Shown here: positions 10,201 to 17,883 of the stretch, piece after piece | Position numbering within the stretch: position 1 is the stretch's first letter | Layout: each line of letters opens with the position of its first letter | Assembly (NCBI GenBank): GCA_011525915.1 | Contig: WYBM01000009.1 | Location: 51,173 to 115,172, forward strand | Reading direction: 5' to 3' | Source of the DNA: Ardenticatenaceae bacterium | GTDB taxonomy: Bacteria; Chloroflexota; Anaerolineae; Promineifilales; Promineifilaceae | DNA: 64,000 nucleotides | Made by a program: the position numbers and the translations under genes | Notes under the pieces: generated by a model | Database searches by the model: none | The model's input: the letters and a program-made list of their open reading frames with translations, nothing else | What the model was told of the DNA's origin: nothing

Positions 10201-11173
10201 AAACCGGCCGGTGCTGGCCCAAACCTTTATGGCCAATGCCGATGGAGCCCGGGTGACAGTGGCTGTCAATCACTTAAAGTCCAAGGGGTCTGCCTGTCTA
10301 GACGTTGGTGATCCAGATGCCGGCGACGGCCAGGGCAACTGTAACCTGACACGCACCGCTGCCGCCCAGGCATTGGTCGACTGGCTGGCAGCTGACCCCA
10401 CCGGCAGCGGCGATCCCGATTTCCTCATCATCGGTGACTTAAACGCTTATGATAAGGAAGACCCCATTGACGCTGTTCGTGCCGGGTCTGATGACACGCC
10501 GGGCACCAGTGATGATTACAACGATCTGATAGCCCTCTTCCAGGGTGAACTGGCCTACTCTTTTGTTTTTGACGGGCAGATCGGTTATCTGGACCATGCC
10601 TTGGCCAATACCAGCCTGACGGCACAAGTGACGGGGGTAACAGAATGGCACATCAACAGCGATGAGCCTGACCTGCTGGACTATGATATGACCTTTAAGC
10701 AGGATGCCCAGGACGCCCTGTATGAGCCAAACGCTTACCGCTCCTCTGATCATGACCCGGTGATTATTGGGTTAGACCTTAATGCCGCACCTGTGTGCAG
10801 CACGGCCGTGGCCAGCCCCTACAGTCTCTGGCCGGCCAACCACCACTTTGTCCCCGTCAGCATCCTGGGGGTGACTGACCCGGATGGGGATGCCGTGACC
10901 CTCACCATCACCAGCATCTTCCAGGATGAACCGGTGATGGGCCCCGGCAATAAGAGCGATATAGATGGCATGGGGGTGGGTACAGCCACGGCCCAACTAC
11001 GAGCCGAACGCTTAAGTGGCAACGGCCGTGTCTACCACGTGTACTTTACGGCCGTAGATACACACGGCAGCAGCTGTTCCGGCGAGGTGCTGGTGGGTGT
11101 ACCCAAGAGTCAGGGCAGCGGCGGCGAGCCCATCGATGATGGCCCCCTGTATGATTCCACGATTGCACAGTAG
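7298..11173 (+). CDS. Large secreted nuclease: lamin-tail domains, OB-fold, ExeM/NucH-type endonuclease
   Basis: A 1291-residue exported protein. It has a signal peptide (hydrophobic LLFTLVLTLLLFSGGSVLA, then ET). Three lamin-tail-like domains follow (first FINEIHYDN near 31, second from about 198, third VINEIDYDQ near 393). A Gly-rich hinge leads to an OB-fold-like segment (about 565-800), then an endonuclease/exonuclease/phosphatase domain (about 833-1160) with SFNVLNYF, IELEN, NHLKSKG, IIGDLNAYDKEDP and SSDHDPV. The last ~130 residues form a domain with LWPANHHFVPV. Likely extracellular DNA degradation for nutrient or matrix turnover. The start follows AGGAG. ACGGCCGT occurs at least seven times in this gene. 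Confidence 0.92.
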   Translation: MTRRQIPLLFTLVLTLLLFSGGSVLAETSVFINEIHYDNVGTDVGEAIEIAGPAGTNLAGWSLVLYNGSGGAVYDTTALSGVLPNQQNGFGTIFVSYPSNGLQNGSPDGVALVDASSNVVQFLSYEGTFTAVGGPANGLLSTDIGVSETSTTPVGHSLQLVGSGQTYENFTWAAAAPNTFGAVNSGQSFVGAAADPLINEFVLNHVGTDTHEYVEIAGDATTNYAAFSILQIEGDGSGAGTVDGVIAVGTTNAAGYWTTGFQSNVWENGTVTVLLVEGFSGSVGLDLDTDDNGTLDSTPWARLVDGVAVTDGGAGDQTYADTTLTPTFDGGTFTVGGASRIPDRTDTGSPTDWRRNDFDGAGLPGFTGTPVAGEALNTPGAVNAAVATTPTLVINEIDYDQPGTDTAEFIEIKNVGTTAVNLNGVTLELVNGNGGGAAIYQTIALPATSLAAADYFVVCANAATVANCDLDVTPDTNLVQNGAPDAVGLRYNGELLDAVSYEGNTGAPYTEGSGAGLVDDGAQASESISRCEDGNDTNQNNVDFVLKASTPGETNACGGGGGGIGSCGDPATFIHQIQGSGLTSPLVGTTVVIEGVVVGDFQNNGQPDNGELNGFYVQEEDSQADGNAATSEGIFVFAPAAVDVLVGDLVRVGGTVIEFTTSGGASLTELGSVSEMLVCATPAAMPAATAVTLPVSTVSDFERYEGMLVRFPQALTISEYFNFDRFNEIVLTLGRLPQPTSVVEPGPDAILMAQSHTLHRITLDDGRSNQNPDPAIHPNGNIFDLTNLFRGGDTVQEVTGVIDHSFGLYRIQPTQGAAFTQQNPRPAAPAAVGGNLTVASFNVLNYFSTIDTGASICGPAANQQCRGADTPEEFVRQRTKIIAALTAINADVVGLIELENHATDAALQDLVAGLNDALGAGTYATISTGPIGTDAIKVALIYKPATVTPVGGYAILDSSVDSRFLDTKNRPVLAQTFMANADGARVTVAVNHLKSKGSACLDVGDPDAGDGQGNCNLTRTAAAQALVDWLAADPTGSGDPDFLIIGDLNAYDKEDPIDAVRAGSDDTPGTSDDYNDLIALFQGELAYSFVFDGQIGYLDHALANTSLTAQVTGVTEWHINSDEPDLLDYDMTFKQDAQDALYEPNAYRSSDHDPVIIGLDLNAAPVCSTAVASPYSLWPANHHFVPVSILGVTDPDGDAVTLTITSIFQDEPVMGPGNKSDIDGMGVGTATAQLRAERLSGNGRVYHVYFTAVDTHGSSCSGEVLVGVPKSQGSGGEPIDDGPLYDSTIAQ

Positions 11174-11201
11174 CCGCATGGTATAAAAAAGGGTAATACA
11201 T

Positions 11202-11236
11202 AAAAGCCGGGTGGTTTTCACATCACCCGGCTTTTT
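11202..11236. terminator. Bidirectional terminator between nuclease and lipoprotein genes
   Basis: AAAGCCGGGTG pairs with CACCCGGCTTT around a ~10-nt loop, with T-runs in both directions. It separates two convergent genes. Confidence 0.85.
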
Positions 11237-11285
11237 GTCGTCAGCCTGCTTTAAGGCATAGGCCTTATCTATGGCCTGCCGCTAT

Positions 11286-12248
11286 TTATGAGATCCAGGC
11301 TTCTGTTACTTCGCCGATCCAGCCAGTGGCCGTTTTGGTGAATTCCATCACAAAACCACCGCCGCTAAGGTACATCGTCTGGGAATCTTCCGCCCGCATC
11401 CAGGTATTGTCCAGAGCTACCCGCGCCTGTGTGTCAGAAAGGGCTGTGATCTCTGAAAACCTCAGGTAAAGGAAGTCACCTTTTTCATTGGCCAGGCTCT
11501 GAATCTGCTCTGGCGTCAGTAATATCAGGGTGATCCCCGGCAGTTCAGGCACCAGCGCGGCGGGAATGTTTTCCGTAGAGAGCACAATATCATCCTGTTC
11601 GGCCGTCAGCAGCCCATAATCGGGGATCTCTTTGGCTACCAAGGCGCGTTCCAACGTCAGGTGGATCAATTCGGCCGTATCTTCTGGTGACAGTGTTAGG
11701 GTAGGTGCATCACCTTCACCCGTCTCTTCATCGAACGGTACATTGTCCATTTCCAAAACAAAGGTGTTGGTGACCCCGTTTGCGTCTATGGTGTACGTGC
11801 CGGCAGCCAGGCCATACACATCCAGGACTACGCTTTCTTGAAAACCCACCAACTGCTGGGTACACATCGCTTCGGCTGGGCGCTGGGTGGTAACCTGTAC
11901 AAAAAAGGTATTGCCTTCTTGGGTGGTGGTGATGCTGCCTAGCGTGGTGCAGCCATCTCCCAGATAACCGGCGATACTGGCGTGTATCTGCACTGGGAAG
12001 GATTCCAGGATCATAATCTCTATGGATTCGACCTGTGCCTGGCCGGTAATTGTCTCTTCAGCATCGGCCGCAGGTTCTTCGGCATGGGCCGTAGGCGTGG
12101 GATCATCCGAGCTAACAGACTGGTTTGGGTCAGATGGGGTCCCGGTTAGTGTATCTGTAAAAGCTGGTTCGCCTCCAGAGACGCCGCTGCAAGCCACCAC
12201 GGCCAACAGCAGGAACAGCAGCAAAAAGTGTAATCGTTTTTGTTTCAT
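11286..12248 (-). CDS. Lipoprotein of unknown function
   Basis: The N-terminus MKQKRLHFLLLFLLLAVVAC is a lipoprotein signal with lipobox VVAC, so the mature protein should be anchored outside the membrane at Cys20. A low-complexity Thr/Pro/Glu linker follows. The next ~100 residues (MILESFPVQIHASIAGYLGDGC to LVVLDVYGLAAGTYTI-like pattern) resemble a beta-sandwich. The C-terminal part (VLSTENIPAALVPELPGITL) I do not recognise. I moved the start to 12248, where AGGAGA precedes the ATG; an upstream ATG at 12296 adds 16 unlikely residues. Convergent with the nuclease, with which it shares a terminator. Confidence 0.8.
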   Translation of the reverse strand: MKQKRLHFLLLFLLLAVVACSGVSGGEPAFTDTLTGTPSDPNQSVSSDDPTPTAHAEEPAADAEETITGQAQVESIEIMILESFPVQIHASIAGYLGDGCTTLGSITTTQEGNTFFVQVTTQRPAEAMCTQQLVGFQESVVLDVYGLAAGTYTIDANGVTNTFVLEMDNVPFDEETGEGDAPTLTLSPEDTAELIHLTLERALVAKEIPDYGLLTAEQDDIVLSTENIPAALVPELPGITLILLTPEQIQSLANEKGDFLYLRFSEITALSDTQARVALDNTWMRAEDSQTMYLSGGGFVMEFTKTATGWIGEVTEAWIS

Positions 12249-12507
12249 GGTTAAACTCTCCTTTTTTGCAAGTAAAATAGCCAAGTTTGGCTTCACCTTG
12301 ACAGTTATCTAACGTCAAAGACAGCTCATTTGTTCCCGGTTTGGGCCTTTTGTCAGGGATTGCTGAGGCAGGCAGAAGAAACAAAGTGACGTAATGGAGC
12401 CTAAAAGATAGCGCTTTAAGAACTGTTGTTTACAATAGACAGATAACGGTATCAGGTACCCCCAGATGAGAGCAGTTTGGAACGGAAAGTTATTTAGAGA
12501 TCATCCT

Positions 12508-13296
12508 ATGAAAACACAATTTATTCTGACCCCTTATTTTTTAGATCAGCCGTTACCTCCGTTAGAGGCGCTGGCTAAATCTGGTTGGTTTGTCAACCAC
12601 CAACCATTGTCAGGGACAGACGTACCCTCAAGAGTGGTGGCACTTCATGGGGCCCTGGCTCACCAGGTCGCCGCCTCCCTTCGCGCCAATCGACTCCCTG
12701 TTTCTATTGCGGGCGATTGTTGTACAACCATTGGTGTGATGGCCGGTTTACAACGAGCCGGCATTGAGCCAACCTTGATTTGGTTCGATGCTCACGGCGA
12801 TTTTAACACCTGGGAGACTACACCGAGCGGCTTTCTGGGCGGCATGCCCCTGGCTATGTTGGTGGGGTTAGGCGAGCAAACGATGTTACACGCTCTTGGT
12901 CTTCCACCTTTGGCACCAGCGCACATTATTCTTACAGACGGCCGTGATTTGGATCCCGGCGAACAGGAACTAATTGCCGGGTGTGACGTGGTACATCTGC
13001 GCGATCCTCTTCAGCTGTTGGATTATGACCTGGGAGATCGGCCGTTATACGTTCATTTTGACACAGATATTATCAACCCGTTGGACGCACCTGCGATGAG
13101 CTACGTCGCCGAAGGCGGTCCCAGGGCCAGGGCGTTGGCGCCGGTGTTCAGGCACCTGGCGCAAACCGGGCAAATTGTGGCCGTTTCTTTTTCCGCCTGG
13201 AACCCGCAGTTGGATGTGGATGGGCGCTCTCAAGAAACCTGTATGCAGTTACTTCATGAGCTGCTCCTGGCGGCTGATGCTGAGGACGGCAGCTGA
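12508..13296 (+). CDS. Arginase/agmatinase-family protein
   Basis: Belongs to the ureohydrolase fold: IAGDCCTTIGV, IWFDAHGDFNT and VHFDTDIINPLDAP match the three metal-binding blocks. Two positions differ from classic arginase. The GGDHS His is Cys here, and the last block ends INP instead of LDP. Cys at the first position also occurs in some bacterial arginase-like proteins, so activity is possible but the substrate cannot be named. The start is uncertain: ATG 12508 has only AGAGA upstream, and ATG 12466 would add 14 residues. A 19-bp tandem duplication spans the stop codon. Confidence 0.8.
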   Translation: MKTQFILTPYFLDQPLPPLEALAKSGWFVNHQPLSGTDVPSRVVALHGALAHQVAASLRANRLPVSIAGDCCTTIGVMAGLQRAGIEPTLIWFDAHGDFNTWETTPSGFLGGMPLAMLVGLGEQTMLHALGLPPLAPAHIILTDGRDLDPGEQELIAGCDVVHLRDPLQLLDYDLGDRPLYVHFDTDIINPLDAPAMSYVAEGGPRARALAPVFRHLAQTGQIVAVSFSAWNPQLDVDGRSQETCMQLLHELLLAADAEDGS

Positions 13297-13315
13297 TGCT
13301 GAGGACGGCAGCTGA
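13273..13315. repeat. 19-bp tandem duplication across the arginase-like stop codon
   Basis: The unit GCTGATGCTGAGGACGGCA occurs twice in full (13273-13291, 13292-13310) and a third copy starts. The stop codon of the preceding gene lies in the second copy, so the protein's last residues were changed by the duplication. Confidence 0.85.
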
Positions 13316-13365
13316 TGTCGGGCCAAGACTGGCTCCGCACAGTGCTTACCCTTTCCCGACGCTGC

Positions 13366-13470
13366 TTATGGCCTGACGGCCGTAAGTGCCTGGATGTAAC
13401 GAGCTGCTGAGCGAGCCACGGCCGTTTCCGCAAATTGAGTACCACAAGTCTGGCAAATGTAATTGTTCAC
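13366..13470 (-). pseudogene. Remnant of the zinc-ribbon N-terminus of an MBL-fold protein
   Basis: A 34-codon frame starting GTG at 13470, with GGAG 6 bases upstream, encodes NNYICQTCGTQFAET, the usual opening of a family of MBL-fold hydrolases that continues with a second CxxC. Here the frame leaves the family pattern at an ACGGCCGT copy and soon stops. The rest of the gene is missing, so this looks like a deletion remnant. The rest of the 284 bases between the arginase-like gene and SulP holds nothing else I can recognise. Confidence 0.4.
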
Positions 13471-13580
13471 TCTTTTCTCCAACGCTTCAAAGTGTTTGTC
13501 TTTTCCAGCGTTGTTTGTTTTGTCTTGACTATGACTATAACCAAAATGAAGGGGGGTTCCAAAAGTGGGGAAGGCTATGG

Positions 13581-15356
13581 TTAAGCAAAGGAACAACCAA
13601 TGGTCTTCATAGCCTCATGGGTACTCAGATGAACATGATCTTCACCAAATTGTTTAATAAAGCCGACATCTACCAGCCGGTCCATGACCGGGCCTTTGAT
13701 AGCTGCTAGATGAAAGGTAACACCAGCATCGGTTAATTCTTTATGCAAAGATTCAAGCGTCTCTAAAGCGCTGGCATCGATGAAGTTTACGGCCGTACCT
13801 ATCAGGATCACATGCTCTATTTGCGGGTTACCAGTGATGCTGTTGAGGACCGTATCTTCTAACTGTTTTGTGTTGGCAAAATAAAGGCTTTCGTCTATGC
13901 GTATGGCCACAACGTTGGGGCATGTTTGCACCGGATGCCGTAGAACATTGCGGTATATTTCACTGTCGCCTAAACGGCCAACAACAGCCACATGCGGGCG
14001 GCTGGTACGCCAGACAAACATGATCATTGTCACAGCCACACCGATCAGAATACCCGTCTCAATACTGATCGCCAAAACAGCCAGGAAGGTAATGGCCATG
14101 GCCGCAGCATCTCCTTTGTTATATTTCCAGACACGGCGAAATGTTTTAATATCAATGAGCCCCAAGACAGCCACCACGATAATGGCCGCCAGCAATGCCT
14201 GAGGCAGAAACTGAAATAAAGGGGTTAAGAAAATGACGGTGAGGGCAATGCATACGGCCGTTACAATGGAAGCCAATCCACTGTTTGCGCCCGCTTCATA
14301 ATTAACCACCGAGCGGCTAAACCCACCTGTTACAGGGTAACCACCGGTCAGAGCAGCCCCCAAATTAGCCGCGCCCAGGGCCACAAGTTCCTGGTTAGAA
14401 TCTACCCTTTGCCGTTTTTTACTGGCCAGCGACTTGGCCACGGAGATGCTTTCCATAAAACCGACAAAACTGATAGCCAACGCGGTCGGCAGCAGCATTT
14501 GCCAGACGGTGAGGTCAAGGGAAGGCATGGTGAGCGGTGGTAAACCAGGCGGCACATCACCCACAACCTTAACACCAGAAATCTCGTTTAGCTGAAAGGC
14601 CATCACCACTATTGTACCCAGCAGTACAATAACCAGAGGGCCACTTTTAGTGATCGGAATGGCTACACCTTTAGGCACATTCATCTTCGCCAGTTGGGGC
14701 CCGAGTGCGGTCTTAAAATATAATAAAACGGCGATGCCCATGATGCCCATGACAAGCGTAACGATATGAGTGTCAGCCAGATGCTCCCCGGCATATAAAA
14801 CCGTTTCCAGAAATTCCAGGCGCGGCATATCAATGCCCAATAAATGTTTTAACTGGCTAACACCAATCACCAGGGCAGCCGCGCTGGTAAAACCAGCCAA
14901 AACGGGGTGACTTAAGAAATTGACCAAAAACCCGACACGGAACAACCCCATCATCGTTTGTATAACGGCCACCAACAAAGCCAGCGTCAAAGCCAAATGC
15001 ACATACTCGGCCGTGCCGATTTCCGCAAATTCCCCTACCCCGGAGGTGACAAGCAGGGAAACGATGGCCACCGGCCCTACCGCCAGTACGCGGCTGGTTC
15101 CTAAGAGCCCATACAATAACAAAGGCAAGATGCTGGCATACAAGCCTACCTGGGGCGGCAAGCCGGCTAACAAAGCATAAGCCATACCTTGTGGTACCAG
15201 CATGATGGTCACGATAAGACCAGCCAGCAAATCACCGGCAAGCCACTCCCTTTGATAAGCACGTCCCCAACTCAGGACAGGTAGATAGTGGCTAAACAGC
15301 GGCTTTTTCTGATGCTTTGCCACCAATTTGCCATTGATGATTTTTGTGGTTGCCAT
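13581..15356 (-). CDS. SulP-family anion permease with STAS domain
   Basis: A SLC26/SulP transporter, usually for sulfate or bicarbonate. The N-terminal region has LLAGLIVTIMLVPQGMAYALLAGLPP, the SulP signature, followed by 10-14 membrane segments with GGYPVTGGFSRSVVNYEAGA. The C-terminal STAS domain begins near ILRHPVQTCPNVVAIRIDESLYFAN and has VNFIDASALETLE. ATG 15356 was chosen because AAGG lies about 8 bases upstream; the frame is open to a TTG six codons earlier. It follows a rhodanese gene in the same direction (57-base gap), which links it to sulfur metabolism; sulfate or sulfite export is my inference. Confidence 0.93.
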   Translation of the reverse strand: MATTKIINGKLVAKHQKKPLFSHYLPVLSWGRAYQREWLAGDLLAGLIVTIMLVPQGMAYALLAGLPPQVGLYASILPLLLYGLLGTSRVLAVGPVAIVSLLVTSGVGEFAEIGTAEYVHLALTLALLVAVIQTMMGLFRVGFLVNFLSHPVLAGFTSAAALVIGVSQLKHLLGIDMPRLEFLETVLYAGEHLADTHIVTLVMGIMGIAVLLYFKTALGPQLAKMNVPKGVAIPITKSGPLVIVLLGTIVVMAFQLNEISGVKVVGDVPPGLPPLTMPSLDLTVWQMLLPTALAISFVGFMESISVAKSLASKKRQRVDSNQELVALGAANLGAALTGGYPVTGGFSRSVVNYEAGANSGLASIVTAVCIALTVIFLTPLFQFLPQALLAAIIVVAVLGLIDIKTFRRVWKYNKGDAAAMAITFLAVLAISIETGILIGVAVTMIMFVWRTSRPHVAVVGRLGDSEIYRNVLRHPVQTCPNVVAIRIDESLYFANTKQLEDTVLNSITGNPQIEHVILIGTAVNFIDASALETLESLHKELTDAGVTFHLAAIKGPVMDRLVDVGFIKQFGEDHVHLSTHEAMKTIGCSFA

Positions 15357-15413
15357 AGGTGCCTTGGGGTGCAAATTAAGAAAAAGAGCCAGAAACTATC
15401 CGGGCCGTGTTGT

Positions 15414-15770
15414 TTATTGCATGGGGTATCCGGCGACCTGCCAGCCGAACATGCCGCCCCTCAGGTTTACGACATTGTCAAATCCAGCGGCGGCCAACGC
15501 CTCGCAGGCAATCATGCTTCTGTTGCCGGAACGGCAAATACAGACGATGGTCTGATCTGCGGGCAGTTCATGCACACGGCCGTACAAGGCGTTGAGCGGT
15601 AGTAAACGAGCGCCCGGAATATGGCCGTCATACTGGTATTCCATGGCGGAACGAACGTCTAATAAAAAAACAGGTTCGCCGGTGTCCAGGCTGTTTTTCA
15701 GGTCTGGGGCAGTGATGTTTTCAATTTTAGATATGGTTTCTGTTGGCTGGTTAAAGAATGTTTTGAACAT
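15414..15770 (-). CDS. Single-domain rhodanese-like sulfurtransferase
   Basis: A 118-residue one-domain rhodanese. It has FLLDVRSAMEYQYDGHIPGA and the active-site loop CRSGNRS with the persulfide-forming Cys (about 84), then GGMFGWQVAGYPM. It transfers or carries sulfane sulfur in the cytoplasm; no signal peptide is seen. AAGGAG lies about 11 bases before the ATG. It is first in a two-gene leftward unit with the SulP permease. Its leader contains a perfect 16-bp palindrome and TGTAA direct repeats that may be regulatory. Confidence 0.93.
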   Translation of the reverse strand: MFKTFFNQPTETISKIENITAPDLKNSLDTGEPVFLLDVRSAMEYQYDGHIPGARLLPLNALYGRVHELPADQTIVCICRSGNRSMIACEALAAAGFDNVVNLRGGMFGWQVAGYPMQ

Positions 15771-15796
15771 GATTGTCTAAGCTCCTTGCAGGTGTT

Positions 15797-15812
15797 CAGG
15801 GTAGCTACCCTG
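15797..15812. promoter_or_regulatory. Palindrome CAGGGTAGCTACCCTG in the rhodanese leader
   Basis: A perfect 16-bp palindrome 27 bases upstream of the rhodanese start. It is not followed by a T-run on the transcribed strand, so an operator is more likely than a terminator. Confidence 0.4.
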
Positions 15813-15873
15813 CTTTTTGTTTTACAGTGTGGGGAGAGTATAACGGCCGTTTGCAAAGGGCTTACAAGGAGGG

Positions 15874-15910
15874 TGTAAGAATTGTGTAAAGGTTATAGGG
15901 GTAGTGTAAA
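15874..15910 (+). promoter_or_regulatory. Candidate response-regulator site: TGTAA direct repeats
   Basis: TGTAA begins at 15874, 15885 and 15905. The 11- and 20-base steps put the repeats on about the same helix face, as in sites of OmpR/PhoB-type regulators. The site lies upstream of the rhodanese-SulP unit and next to the kinase stop codon. Confidence 0.4.
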
Positions 15911-17011
15911 CGTAAACGTGCTGCCTTTGCCGGGGCCATCACTCACGGCCGTCATATCCCCCCCCATAGCCCAAACCATATGCCGGGAAATCGTCAGGCC
16001 AATGCCGCTGCCACCACTGGTGCGGGCACGCGATTGGTCTACGCGGTAGAACCGTTCAAACAAGTAAGGAAGGGCTTCAGCAGGGATGCCACTGCCCGTA
16101 TCTTGCACGGCAACCTCAGCATGGTTGCCGTTTTGCCGGATGTGAATGGTAACACGGCCGTTCTCCGGTGTATAACGCAGGGCATTACTCACTAAATTGA
16201 TCATTACCTGAGCGGTGCGATCAGGGTCAGCGCGGACGGTGACGGCCGTGTCTGGCCCGTCTACCACCAGGTCAATTGCTTGTGCCTGAGCCAGGGGCAG
16301 CATGTGCGCCCGGACCCGGCGGGCAACATCACCCACATCAAATATCTGTAGATTGAGCGAGATTTGCCCCGCTTCCATCCGCGACAATTTTTGAATATCC
16401 TCCACCAGCCGGTTCAGACGATCCACTTCCTGCAACATCAAGCCATACGTTTCTTCATGGCCAGGAAACAGGCCATCTAGCAGCCCTTCCAGGTACCCTT
16501 TAAGGCCGGTAAGGGGGGTGCGTAATTCGTGCGATATATTTCCTAATAAGGCAATGCGCTGCTGCTCTACCCGCTCCAGTGCTTCCGCCATTTCGTTAAA
16601 GTTGACCACAAGTTGGGCCATGGCTTCGCCCGTATTGTCTGGCACGCTAACCCGTTCACTGTAACGGCCGTCGGCAATACGACGGCTGCTGTCAGCCATT
16701 TGTCTTAAAGGCGCAATGATTGTGCGCCAAATCATATAGCTGGAAAAGACCCCGGCGACAATGGCCCCCATAGCGGCCACAGCCACAGAAGCCAAAACTG
16801 CGTTGCGAAAAGCGTAAATGAGGTGCGTCTCTGTGTCTGAGATAAGGGGCGGGTTGTTAATTAACGCCATTAAATGGGGGCGAATAATATTGGGGGCCGT
16901 ACTCAAAATAATGATCCGTGTAGCCAGCATCATAATGGCCACACCCACAAAAGCAACAACAAACTGGGAAGCAATCAACCGCCAGCGTAAACGTTTGTAC
17001 CAAGGCATCAT
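15893..17011 (-). CDS. Membrane sensor histidine kinase
   Basis: Two membrane helices (about residues 15-37 and 70-95) flank a short outside loop of ~35 residues. A HAMP linker (IIAPLRQMADSSRRIADGRY) follows, then the HisKA box ISHELRTPLTGL with phospho-acceptor His161, the N box MINLVSNALRYTPENG, and G boxes QDTGSGIP and SGIGLTISRHMV. Its start overlaps the regulator's stop by 4 bases (ATGA), so the two form a two-component system. The small sensor loop gives no hint of the ligand. Position between two sulfur transcription units suggests it controls them. Confidence 0.94.
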   Translation of the reverse strand: MMPWYKRLRWRLIASQFVVAFVGVAIMMLATRIIILSTAPNIIRPHLMALINNPPLISDTETHLIYAFRNAVLASVAVAAMGAIVAGVFSSYMIWRTIIAPLRQMADSSRRIADGRYSERVSVPDNTGEAMAQLVVNFNEMAEALERVEQQRIALLGNISHELRTPLTGLKGYLEGLLDGLFPGHEETYGLMLQEVDRLNRLVEDIQKLSRMEAGQISLNLQIFDVGDVARRVRAHMLPLAQAQAIDLVVDGPDTAVTVRADPDRTAQVMINLVSNALRYTPENGRVTIHIRQNGNHAEVAVQDTGSGIPAEALPYLFERFYRVDQSRARTSGGSGIGLTISRHMVWAMGGDMTAVSDGPGKGSTFTFTLPL

Positions 17012-17706
17012 GTCACTCTTTCATCATTAAATTTATAGCCCACACCACGAATCGTTTCTATCAACCCTTCCCCGGTAGCTTCTTGCAATTTGCGACGTAC
17101 CTGGCCCACATAGACATCCACTACCCGGTCATTACCATAGAATTCTGCTCCCCAAACCTGTGCAATCAACTGCTCACGTGTTAACACCCGGCCAGCATTG
17201 CTGGCCAGCAGCCACAGCACCTGAAACTCGGTAGCCGTGAGATGCAATGGGCCCTGAGGGGTAATGGCACTATAACTGTCTGGATCAATAGACACGTGTT
17301 TAAACATCAGCTCCCTTGACAAAGAAGGTTTTGAATCACGCTGGCGCCGCAATACCGCTTCCACCCGGGCTACCAATTCACGCGGGCTAAAAGGCTTGGT
17401 CAAATAATCATCGGCACCGATACGTAAACCAGCAACACGATCGTTCTCCTCACCGCGCGCCGTTAACATCAAAATATACACATCCGACTCTTCACGAAGT
17501 CGCGCAGCGACTTCAATACCATCCATCCCTGGCAGGTTTAGATCGAGGATGATCAGATCAGGCTTCTCCAGCCGGTTCCAGGTGATGGCATCAGGGCCAT
17601 TGTCAATACACTTCACCTCAAACCCTAAACTTTCAAGATACGTACGCACAATACGGCGGATGCTGGCCTCATCATCCACAACCAGAATGCGGCTTTGCTC
17701 ATTCAT
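17008..17706 (-). CDS. OmpR/PhoB-type response regulator
   Basis: The N-terminal receiver has the acidic pair DD (11-12), phospho-acceptor Asp55 in LIILDLNLPGMDG and Lys in LTKPFSPREL. The C-terminal winged helix contains LTATEFQVLWLLASNAGRVL and DRVVDVYVGQVRRKL. At 232 residues it has normal length. It is the upstream partner of the sensor kinase (4-base overlap). It is transcribed divergently from the FeS/NrfD gene across a 177-base region with an 11-bp-spaced TGTAA repeat, the spacing expected for this class of regulator. Confidence 0.95.
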   Translation of the reverse strand: MNEQSRILVVDDEASIRRIVRTYLESLGFEVKCIDNGPDAITWNRLEKPDLIILDLNLPGMDGIEVAARLREESDVYILMLTARGEENDRVAGLRIGADDYLTKPFSPRELVARVEAVLRRQRDSKPSLSRELMFKHVSIDPDSYSAITPQGPLHLTATEFQVLWLLASNAGRVLTREQLIAQVWGAEFYGNDRVVDVYVGQVRRKLQEATGEGLIETIRGVGYKFNDERVT

Positions 17707-17791
17707 AAAGCCTCTTGCCAGATAGGTTTTTTCTAGACATACAAATAGTTTCCTGCAATTTCAGACACCTCTCTTAAGTATGATAGCACTA

Positions 17792-17807
17792 TGTAAAGAT
17801 ATTGTAA
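17792..17807 (+). promoter_or_regulatory. Candidate response-regulator site in the divergent control region
   Basis: TGTAAAGATAT and TGTAATG start exactly 11 bases apart (17792, 17803). The same 11-bp TGTAA arrangement occurs at 15874 before the rhodanese gene. Both sites flank sulfur transcription units next to the two-component genes. Confidence 0.4.
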
Positions 17808-17883
17808 TGATCGGGCAATAATCAGGTAAAGACGGCCGTTTTCGATTGATTTCGCCCTCTGAAAATCCCATAATGGAGACATA

